Assembly (NCBI GenBank): GCA_011390275.1
Contig: JAABST010000042.1
Span: 1-37,755, forward strand
Source of the DNA: Geitlerinema sp. S16
GTDB lineage: Bacteria > Cyanobacteriota > Cyanobacteriia > Cyanobacteriales > Geitlerinemataceae
Direction of reading: 5' to 3'
Length of the DNA stretch: 37,755 bases
Shown here: positions 8,641 to 14,974 of the stretch, in pieces
Layout: each line of letters begins with the position of its first letter
Numbering within the stretch: the first letter of the stretch is position 1
Position numbers and translations under genes: made by a program
The notes under the pieces: generated by a model
Told to the model about the DNA's origin: nothing
Database searches by the model: none
Seen by the model: only the letters and a program-made list of their open reading frames with translations

Positions 8641-9189
8641 ATGCCCGCATCTATCCTCATTACCGGCCCCGCTCGATCCGGCAAAAGTGAATTTGCCGAA
8701 CGCCTGATTCGTCAACACCACAATGACGTGGTTTACATTGCGACGGCCTTCCAAAACCGCAACGATCACGAATGGCAAGCCCGGATCGCGAAGCATCGCG
8801 ATCGGCGTCCTCCCGCCTGGAAAACGATCGAATCACCCCGAGACCTCGTCGGCAGCATTCGCGCCTGCAACAACCAAGTCGTACCACCCTGCGTCTTAAT
8901 CGACTCTCTCGGCACCTGGGTCGCCAACTGGCTGGAAGATGACATCGCCGCCTGGAAAAACGAATATGACGACCTGATCAGCGAAATTGCGACCTATCAG
9001 GGTCTAATTATTTGTGTCGCCGAAGAAACCGGCTGGGGCGTCGTACCGGCCTACGCCACGGGTCGCCTCTTTCGCGATCGCCTCGGCAAACTGACCCGAC
9101 AAACCGCCGCGATCGTCGATCAGGCTTATCTTGTCGTCGCCGGGTACGCGATCGACCTCAAACAAGTGGGCGTCGCGATCGATGCCTAA
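8641..9189 (+). CDS. cobU: Bifunctional adenosylcobinamide kinase/adenosylcobinamide-phosphate guanylyltransferase
   Basis: 182 residues. Walker A GPARSGKS at 9-16, then YIATAFQ and the segment ARIAKHRDRRPPAWKTIE; H52 there is in the place of the histidine that is transiently guanylylated in CobU (His46 in the Salmonella enzyme). LIDSLGTWVANWL is the Walker-B-like strand with Asp, and EETGWGVVPAYATGRLFRDRLG is the conserved C-terminal block. The enzyme phosphorylates adenosylcobinamide and adds GMP to give AdoCbi-GDP in the late, nucleotide-loop part of cobamide synthesis. No other cobamide gene lies in the window. The ATG at 8641 was chosen because Walker A then sits at residue 9 as usual; the frame is open upstream into the preceding gene's end. 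No ribosome binding site is visible. Confidence 0.93.
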   Translation: MPASILITGPARSGKSEFAERLIRQHHNDVVYIATAFQNRNDHEWQARIAKHRDRRPPAWKTIESPRDLVGSIRACNNQVVPPCVLIDSLGTWVANWLEDDIAAWKNEYDDLISEIATYQGLIICVAEETGWGVVPAYATGRLFRDRLGKLTRQTAAIVDQAYLVVAGYAIDLKQVGVAIDA

Positions 9190-9242
9190 CCCTTCTCTAG
9201 CAACACCTCTAAACTCTCGACAATTTCGTCAATCAGACAAGA

Positions 9243-9274
9243 AAAAAGCTAGCCGCGCAACCGACTAGCTTTTT
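9243..9274. terminator. Bidirectional intrinsic terminator after cobU
   Basis: AAAAAGCTAG (9243-9252) and CTAGCTTTTT (9265-9274) are perfect complements around a 12-base loop, with a T-run on the plus strand and an A-run opposite. It lies 54 bp after the cobU stop and would end that transcript. Confidence 0.8.
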
Positions 9275-9622
9275 AAAGTTTCACGCAACCACATTACTGA
9301 CGCCGCCAAGACTCCGCAAAGCTAGCTTCAGTAAACACTCAATCAGGCAGGGAACCGCAGACAATCGCAGCGACTCCAAAATGTCAAAAACTAAGGGTTT
9401 ACACGTGCAAGAAGCGGTCTATCTCAGTAATTACAGTCTGACTTTGAGCCGAAACGGCAAGCAAGACGCAATCACCTAACAGAACTACGGATCTAAACAC
9501 GAACTTTCCACATAGCCTTGAGACTTATACTTATACCTTATGCTAGAAATTATACTGAGTTTTTCTAAAATTGGCGAAATTAAATCAAAAAAAAATAAAT
9601 TATTACGTATAAACACGGTAAT

Positions 9623-9766
9623 TAGGCGAAATCCGGTTCTGTATGAGAAAAATACAAAGACACCTATGAGCACTGAGCGGAGTCGTTGGCGTAGCCTTCG
9701 CTTTGCGAATAGTGCGGTGTCTACCTAGAGAGACGATCTAAGATTATGCACAAGCGGATTTTGTAT
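9623..9766. repeat. MITE-like element, family B copy 1, with internal 25-bp insertion
   Basis: About 144 bp. The left end GCGAAATCCGGTTCTGTATG and the right end ...GCGGATTTTGTAT match the ends of the family B copy at 19411-19529. The shared internal segment GCACTGAGCGGAGTCG is followed by 25 bases (9686-9710, containing GGCGTAGCCTTCGC) that are absent from the other copy, after which identity resumes at AGTGCGGTGT. No coding capacity. Confidence 0.75.
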
Positions 9767-9791
9767 CAGGCGATCGTTGAGACACTTGAGA

Positions 9792-9907
9792 TATAGCAAA
9801 AAACGATTTGGTTAGGACGTATAAAAAAAGCTGAGAGCACTGAGCGGAGTCGAAGTGCGGTTTTCAACTTAGACGAGAGTGTCCTAATACAATCGGCTTA
9901 TGCTATA
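9792..9907. repeat. MITE-like element, family A copy 2
   Basis: 116 bp, in inverted orientation relative to 1074-1191. Ends are TATAGCAAAAAACGATTTGG and, in reverse complement, TATAGCATAAGCCGATTGTA. The interior carries the same GAGCACTGAGCGGAGTCG core. Slightly more diverged at the termini than copy 1. Confidence 0.8.
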
Positions 9908-10066
9908 CAACAAACCTTCGCCGAATTGAATTTCCGATCGATCAAGTGCAACAGCAAGGATCGATGTATCTCTCCTCTCCGTTAAAGATGCTCCACGGAT
10001 TTGCACGTGGCTCGTCACCGGCAACGACTAAAATTGCCAGAATTCCTGTGGGCGAAATGCAATAAA

Positions 10067-10140
10067 TGGACACAACTGGACTCGAACCAGTGACCCCCAC
10101 GATGTCAACGTGGTGCTCTAACCAACTGAGCTATGCGTCC
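10067..10140 (-). tRNA. tRNA-Val (anticodon GAC)
   Basis: A 74-nt cloverleaf on the minus strand. Acceptor stem GGACGCA pairs with TGTGTCC (one G-T pair). D-arm GCTC-AGTTGGTTA-GAGC, anticodon arm CCACG-TTGACAT-CGTGG with anticodon GAC, T-arm ACTGG-TTCGAGT-CCAGT, discriminator A. CCA is not encoded. A plus-strand ORF across it is an artefact of the tRNA sequence. Confidence 0.97.
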
Positions 10141-10209
10141 AAGGCGAAATCAACTATAGCATCGCATCTGGGAAAATGCCAAGAGTTTGTCCAATCTTTA
10201 TTTAGCGCG

Positions 10210-10331
10210 TGTCATCAATTAATCGTAGAACCCTTCTCGGGTAAGCTGTTGAACGCCCGACCCAACAAAAAAGATAGGGGCTGTACCCCTTACTGAGTAA
10301 GCGCTAGAAATTTAATTGATGACAGCCCCTA
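10210..10331. repeat. Nested inverted-repeat (MITE-like) element
   Basis: TGTCATCAATTAA at 10210-10222 is the exact complement of TTAATTGATGACA at 10312-10324. Overlapping this, TAGGGGCTGT at 10275-10284 is the exact complement of ACAGCCCCTA at 10322-10331. The right end therefore carries a composite 20-base terminus whose two halves occur separately to its left. This looks like one small element inserted in or truncated against another. Non-coding. Confidence 0.7.
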
Positions 10332-10333
10332 GG

Positions 10334-10437
10334 TAGGACTGACGCAGAAGTCCGACTTTTGACTCAGGCGTCGCTGTTCTCGTTCTAAAGACGATGTAAA
10401 AAGTCGGACTTCTCACTCATCTTGCGTACGCCCGACC
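10334..10437. repeat. MITE-like inverted-repeat element upstream of sugar kinase
   Basis: AGAAGTCCGACTTTT (10346-10360) and AAAAGTCGGACTTCT (10399-10413) are perfect 15-bp inverted repeats. Outside them, GGACTGACGCA on the left and, in reverse complement, GGGCGTACGCA on the right extend the terminal similarity, giving an element of about 100 bp. It ends only about 90 bp before the kinase start, so it may hold or disturb that promoter. Confidence 0.65.
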
Positions 10438-10527
10438 AAGCTTAAATCAGACTTGATCAGGACAGCGACCCCTATAATCAGACCGCTATTGCGAATATCC
10501 ATCACCCCAAACGTTCCGCCACCGACC

Positions 10528-11559
10528 ATGCCTCAAGACACGCTCGATCGCGCCTTTCTCGATCGCCTTCGCGACGCCGAACCCCAGCTCAACGCTCTAA
10601 TTGATCAATTCTCCGAAGCCCGTGTACTCGTCGCCGGAGATCTCACCCTCGATGAGTTTCTCACTGGCGAAGTCGAGCGCATCTCTCGCGAAGCGCCGGT
10701 CGTGATTCTGCGCCACGAAAGTACCCGCCAAATTCCCGGCGGCGGCGCAAACGCGGTGTACAACCTGGCAAAATTGGGCGCACAGGTCACCGTTGCGGGG
10801 ATTATCGGGGCGGATATCCAGGGCGAGGCGCTACGCAGTATTTTCCAGGCGGCGGGCATTGATACGGCGGGAATTGTGGTCGATCGCGATCGACCCACGG
10901 TAACGAAAACGCGAATTTCCGGCCACGCGCGGCAGTCGGTCACCCAGCAAATGGTACGGGTCGATCGCAAATCGGACGCCCCGCCGCCGAACGCCGTAAG
11001 CCAAAAGCTAGCGGCATTCATCGCCGATCACGCCCCGAGCGCTCAGGCGGTGGTGTGTTCGGACTATGGCGACGGGGTCTTTAGTGCGGCAACGATCGCG
11101 GCGGCACTGACCCACACGCGCACGATCGTCGATGCCCAAGCGGGGCTTGATCGCTACCAGGGCGCGACAATCTTTACGCCCAACCTGCCCGAAGCAGAAC
11201 TCGCCTCCGGCATCGCGATCGTCGATACCGCCAGCCTGCAACAGGCGGGCGAGGCACTGCTGACCCTCACCGGAGCCCAACACATCCTCATCACGCGCGG
11301 TGACGACGGCATGACGCTGTTCGATCGTGACGGCGAAGTCCACCATGTTCCGGCTTTTAACCGTACCGATGTCTTCGACGTGACCGGCGCGGGCGATACA
11401 GTGGCGGCGACGCTGACCCTGGCGATGTGTAGCGGCGCGACGCTATGGGAGGCGATCGTTTTGGGCAATCTAGCAGCGAGCTTAGTCGTGCGTCACTTCG
11501 GCACGGCCACAACTTCGCAGGCCGAACTTAAAACGGCGCTCACAACTCTTTTGGAGTAA
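10528..11559 (+). CDS. PfkB-family carbohydrate kinase, RfaE domain I-like
   Basis: 343 residues. The ribokinase fold is clear: VLVAGDLTLDEFLTGEVERIS near 33-53, the substrate-binding GGGANAVYNLAKLGA at 71-85, and the ATP-binding/catalytic DVTGAGDTV at 284-292 with the general base D290. The overall pattern (SREAPVVILRHE, VTKTRISGHARQSVTQQMVRVDR, AVVCSDYGDGVF) is closest to the kinase half of HldE/RfaE, which phosphorylates D-glycero-D-manno-heptose 7-phosphate. There is no adenylyltransferase domain, and no heptose or LPS genes are adjacent, so the true substrate is an inference. The ATG at 10528 gives the usual N-terminus; an in-frame codon 25 residues upstream lies near the repeat. No clear ribosome binding site. 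Confidence 0.85.
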   Translation: MPQDTLDRAFLDRLRDAEPQLNALIDQFSEARVLVAGDLTLDEFLTGEVERISREAPVVILRHESTRQIPGGGANAVYNLAKLGAQVTVAGIIGADIQGEALRSIFQAAGIDTAGIVVDRDRPTVTKTRISGHARQSVTQQMVRVDRKSDAPPPNAVSQKLAAFIADHAPSAQAVVCSDYGDGVFSAATIAAALTHTRTIVDAQAGLDRYQGATIFTPNLPEAELASGIAIVDTASLQQAGEALLTLTGAQHILITRGDDGMTLFDRDGEVHHVPAFNRTDVFDVTGAGDTVAATLTLAMCSGATLWEAIVLGNLAASLVVRHFGTATTSQAELKTALTTLLE

Positions 11560-11599
11560 TCAAATTAATCAGTAGACCAAGATAATAGCCAGTGACTTC

Positions 11600-11632
11600 A
11601 GACCTTTGAAGTTTTGAAAACCTCAAAGGTCT
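11600..11632. repeat. 33-bp palindromic repeat, copy 1
   Basis: AGACCTTTGA ... TCAAAGGTCT with a nearly self-complementary middle (GTTTTGAAAAC). It forms a long near-perfect hairpin 40 bp after the sugar-kinase stop and could act as a terminator. A second copy is at 23691-23723, so it is a repeat family. Confidence 0.75.
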
Positions 11633-11831
11633 CGCTCCCTACGTTAACGAATCCTTATCTTAAATAAATCGATACAAAAGCCATAAACTTAGATTCTTTC
11701 AGCACAGTTTATGATTATATTTAATAAAGCGGACATACACTAAAATCCTGAGAAAATCACTCATTTATTCTTAAAAAACTCTCCAACTATCACCCCCGAA
11801 GATTTGAAGATTTTATGTTAAGTCAATCTTG

Positions 11832-12242
11832 ATGAATATAAATCAAATGTTGTCTCATCTCCACACAACACTCTGTGTTCGGAATCTGGATCATGCCCGT
11901 TCTTTCTACGAAGACATTATCGGCCTACGCGAAATTACGGATCGACTACTAACATTCCCCGGCCTCTGGTATGACCTGGGAAATGCCCAGCTTCACCTGA
12001 TTCTTGACCCCGACTTTCAGGCATCGATCACCAGCTCCGACAAATGGGGACGATCGCCACATTTGGCGCTATATATCACGGATCTTACACCCATTCGGCA
12101 CACGCTCGATCGTCAGGGGATCGCCTACCAATCCAGCGCTTCCGGTCGTCCGGCGCTCTTTGTTCGCGACCCCGATGGCAACACGATCGAGCTATGCCAG
12201 ATCCCAGCCCAAATCGACCCGAATCCATCACGGAACGACTGA
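11832..12242 (+). CDS. VOC-superfamily (glyoxalase/bleomycin-resistance fold) protein
   Basis: 136 residues in the single-module VOC format. The LHTTLCVRNLDHARSFYEDIIGL first beta-alpha-beta half carries the metal-position His, then HLILDP. The second half is HLALYITDLTPIRHTLDRQGI and FVRDPDGNTIELCQ with the typical DPDGNxIEL ending and its Glu ligand. These three metal-ligand positions (H, H, E) suggest an active metal-dependent lyase or dioxygenase, but the substrate cannot be read from sequence. ATG at 11832 was chosen over a TTG one codon earlier. It is flanked by AT-rich gaps on both sides (272 and 401 bp), so it is probably transcribed alone. Confidence 0.85.
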   Translation: MNINQMLSHLHTTLCVRNLDHARSFYEDIIGLREITDRLLTFPGLWYDLGNAQLHLILDPDFQASITSSDKWGRSPHLALYITDLTPIRHTLDRQGIAYQSSASGRPALFVRDPDGNTIELCQIPAQIDPNPSRND

Positions 12243-12643
12243 TCCCCAAATTGATCCCCATCTTTCTTAATATTTTTAGAAGTCGAACATGGCAAAATAA
12301 AGATAGGAGAAAAATATCTCACCGATACATCTCTAGGGGTTGACAATTTTCCGTAAAAGTTTAAATACTTTCTGGCGGTAAATCCTTCCCCAAATAAGTC
12401 TTTATACTCAAAATCAGAAAGAACCGAATCCCATCACGAATCAATCGCTCTAGCTTTGCTTCATGAAGGTTTTCTCTGACCAGTATTGAGATTGTATTCA
12501 ATTCATTTGATCGCGTGATTAATATTGAGATTCGCCGTATTAAATTGCGGTCATTAAGTCATCTCGTTAATTTTATTAGTCGAATGATAGAGCCGTGAGA
12601 CGAATATTTTTCCTCGAATCTAATTTGAGAGGCTTTTAGTGTT
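12243..12643. other. AT-rich intergenic stretch, likely gdh promoter region
   Basis: Nothing coding. I looked for an NtcA-type GTA-N8-TAC site ahead of the dehydrogenase and found only GTA-N10-TAC near 12353, which does not fit. No hairpin with a T-run was recognised. Confidence 0.4.
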
Positions 12644-13936
12644 ATGACTGTCACCAATACGCTGTTTGCTGATGCGATGACGCGCCTCGATGATGCGCTG
12701 AAACATGTCTCGATTTCTGCGGATGCGATCGAGCGGCTGAAATTTCCGAAAGCCAGTTTGACGGTGTCGATTCCCGTGCGGATGGATGACGGCAGTTTGC
12801 AGGTATTTCAGGGCTACCGTGTGCGTTACGACGATACGCGGGGGCCAACCAAAGGCGGCGTGCGGTTTCATCCCGGCGTCAACCTTGACGAAGTGCAGTC
12901 GCTGGCCTTTTGGATGACGTTTAAGTGTGCGGCGCTCAATATCCCGTTTGGTGGCGCGAAGGGTGGCATCACGGTTGATCCGAAGGCGCTCTCGAAGCTG
13001 GAACTGGAACGCTTGAGCCGTGCCTATATTGATGCGATCGCCGATTTTATTGGCCCCAACGTCGATATTCCCGCGCCGGATGTGTACACCACGCCGACGA
13101 TTATGGGCTGGATGATGGATCAGTACAGCATCATTCGCCGTCAGCTTTCCCCGGATGTGGTGACGGGTAAACCGATCGCCCTCGGGGGCAGCCTCGGACG
13201 CGATACCGCCACAGCCACCGGTGCGTTTTACACGATCGAAACGCTGCTCCCCAAACTCAATCTCAACCGCCACGAAACCACCGTTGCAATCCAGGGATTT
13301 GGCAATGCGGGCAGCTATCTAGCGCGGCTGCTGTTCGATGCGGGCTATCGCGTGGTGGCCGTAAGTGATTCCAAGGGCGGCATTTATGACGCAAAGGGGC
13401 TCGATATTCCAAGTGTGCAGAAGTTTCGGGCGCTGCATCATCACATCGAAGCGGTGTATTGCGAGGGAACGGTGTGCAACATCACCAACGGTCAAACGTC
13501 GATTACGAATGAAGAGCTGCTAGAGCTGGATGTGGATATTTTGATCCCGGCGGCGCTGGAAAATCAGATCGTCGAAGCGAATGCCGATCGCGTGCGGGCG
13601 AAGTATGTCTTCGAGGTGGCGAATGGGCCGGTGTCGTCCGCTGCTGACCATATTTTGAATGCGCGGGGTGTTCTCGTCGTGCCGGATATTTTGGTGAATG
13701 CGGGCGGTGTTACGGTCAGCTATTTCGAGTGGCTACAAAATCGCGGCGGGCTGTACTGGTCGCTGGAGGAGGTCGATCGTCGCCTCAAACGCAACATGGT
13801 CGAGGAAACGGACAAAATCTGGCAGGTGGCTTCGGATCTAAAAATTCCGATGCGTACGGCGGCCTATGTTCATGCGCTGCGACGTTTGGGCGAGGCGCTG
13901 GAGGCGAAGGGAACTCGTAACTATTTCGTCGGTTAG
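12644..13936 (+). CDS. gdhA: Glu/Leu/Phe/Val dehydrogenase (glutamate dehydrogenase)
   Basis: 430 residues, the usual length of hexameric GDH. The substrate domain has RVRYDDTRGPTKGGVRFHP with substrate-binding K70, and PFGGAKGGI with catalytic K106, followed by NVDIPAPDVYT containing the active-site Asp. The Rossmann domain carries VAIQGFGNAGSYLARLL (GxGxxG) and ends PDILVNAGGVTVSYFEWLQN. It interconverts 2-oxoglutarate plus ammonia and glutamate; in cyanobacteria this is accessory to GS-GOGAT. A residue for strict NADP or NAD choice cannot be settled by eye (the strand after the glycine motif ends VVAVSDSKG). Single-gene unit; ATG at 12644. Confidence 0.93.
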   Translation: MTVTNTLFADAMTRLDDALKHVSISADAIERLKFPKASLTVSIPVRMDDGSLQVFQGYRVRYDDTRGPTKGGVRFHPGVNLDEVQSLAFWMTFKCAALNIPFGGAKGGITVDPKALSKLELERLSRAYIDAIADFIGPNVDIPAPDVYTTPTIMGWMMDQYSIIRRQLSPDVVTGKPIALGGSLGRDTATATGAFYTIETLLPKLNLNRHETTVAIQGFGNAGSYLARLLFDAGYRVVAVSDSKGGIYDAKGLDIPSVQKFRALHHHIEAVYCEGTVCNITNGQTSITNEELLELDVDILIPAALENQIVEANADRVRAKYVFEVANGPVSSAADHILNARGVLVVPDILVNAGGVTVSYFEWLQNRGGLYWSLEEVDRRLKRNMVEETDKIWQVASDLKIPMRTAAYVHALRRLGEALEAKGTRNYFVG

Positions 13937-14126
13937 GTTGGGATTGTTGAATCTCGATCTATCGATGATTTGATCAATCTTGATCAATGTGAGGCGGGGC
14001 GAATGGTTTGGCCGGTGTCTGACCCGCAGATTGGCTGTTATCGGGACAAATTTCGTCTCGCCTCGCTGCTCGATCGCTATAAAATCTAAACCTTTATCAC
14101 GACCAGCTCTCATTGATCGCGTCGCC

Positions 14127-14492
14127 TTACCCGTCTTCCTGGTAAATCCGAATCGCCCCACTTTGCACAATCCACAGCTTCCCGAAAATCTCATTCAACT
14201 CCAACGCCCTCACCAGCGTTCGCATCGCATCTAGCAAATCTCCATAGCTCGCCCGCTTCGGTAAGCGTAACACCGCAATTCCGCTGTAATCCGATGGCCG
14301 AAAGACGAGCGGGTTACTGAAATCCAAATCGAGCGTCACCAAACAGCGTTGCTCCTGATGGCAGATTTCAATCAAATCGTAATCCGGAGCACTGCGTAAA
14401 CTCTGCTCGACAACCGTAGAAACATCATGACCGGCTTCGCGCAACAAATTCTGTCCGCGTTTACCGATATTTTCATCCAGCTTGAACTTCAT
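14127..14492 (-). CDS. DUF5615 PIN-like protein, probable toxin of a type II module
   Basis: 121 residues from the ATG at 14492 (MKFKLDENIGKRGQNLLREAG). The N-terminal Asp-Glu-Asn (xLDENI) and the LVTLDLDFSNP segment with paired Asp are the acidic positions of DUF5615, a PIN-like family predicted to be Mut7-C/VapC-type ribonucleases. The start overlaps the stop of the upstream DUF433 gene by 4 nt (ATGA), a standard translational coupling. An in-frame start far upstream would lie in the other gene's sequence and is not credible. The family is known for pairing with DUF433; toxicity is inferred from family context only. Confidence 0.85.
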   Translation of the reverse strand: MKFKLDENIGKRGQNLLREAGHDVSTVVEQSLRSAPDYDLIEICHQEQRCLVTLDLDFSNPLVFRPSDYSGIAVLRLPKRASYGDLLDAMRTLVRALELNEIFGKLWIVQSGAIRIYQEDG

Positions 14493-14737
14493 GCCACCGA
14501 CTCGATCGGAATATCCACAAACCGCTCGCGCGACATCTCTGCACCATACGCCAAACACGCCAACACATCCTCGATCGCCAGTTGCGGATACTCCGCCACA
14601 ATCTCCGCAGGCGTCATTCCCTCTGCCATAAAGTCCAATAACAGCGAAACCCAGACCCGAGAACCCCGCACACAGGGCTGACCAAAACAAACGTTGGGAT
14701 CGATTGAAATACGCTTCAATAGCTGGTCGCGATTCAT
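14489..14737 (-). CDS. DUF433 protein, probable antitoxin partner
   Basis: 82 residues, the normal DUF433 length. Conserved features are ISIDPNVCFGQPCVRGSRVWVSLLLD and EGMTPAEIVAEYPQLAIEDVLACLAYGAE, a small helix-turn-helix-like fold. DUF433 proteins are the usual first gene of DUF433-DUF5615 pairs and are thought to be VapB-like antitoxins and autorepressors. The pair is isolated between gdhA and the divergently transcribed mfd, as expected of a mobile two-gene module. No transposon ends were seen beside it. Confidence 0.87.
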   Translation of the reverse strand: MNRDQLLKRISIDPNVCFGQPCVRGSRVWVSLLLDFMAEGMTPAEIVAEYPQLAIEDVLACLAYGAEMSRERFVDIPIESVA

Positions 14738-14974
14738 GGTTTGACAACACTCTTTCTATGCGTCCAGCGTATCGTGTGACGAAGGCTTTTCGCCGCGCCG
14801 TACTCCAACTCCGCGATCGTCACGATCGAAATCCCAATCTCCGCTGGTCGAACTTCATAATCGATCAGATGACTCATCTCAAGCATTTCAGGCGAACCTG
14901 TACCGCAAAGACCGACAGTTTTCTACACTGGTAGGCAACTCCAATTCCTATCCAGTCCGACCCGTCCCGACCCT

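Larger units (their letters stand above)
9190..10066. other. Repeat-rich intergenic region
   Basis: No coding gene found. From left to right it contains the cobU terminator (9243-9274), an unassigned part with nothing recognisable (about 9280-9620), a MITE family B copy (9623-9766), a MITE family A copy (9792-9907) and about 160 bp leading to the 3' end of the tRNA-Val gene. Confidence 0.6.

Noticed and set aside
8528..8641. Cobalamin riboswitch ahead of cobU
   Set aside because: No B12-box-like sequence or suitable fold space in the short gap.
10066..10296. 76-codon plus-strand ORF beginning MDTTGLEPVTPTMST
   Set aside because: It is the antisense translation of the tRNA-Val gene, a well-known false annotation.
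12353..12370. GTA...TAC near the gdhA promoter as an NtcA site
   Set aside because: Spacing is 10 bases instead of the required 8.
14375..14750. Long 207-codon version of the DUF5615 ORF
   Set aside because: The first 86 codons overlap the DUF433 gene in another frame; family start and ATGA overlap fix the ATG at 14492.
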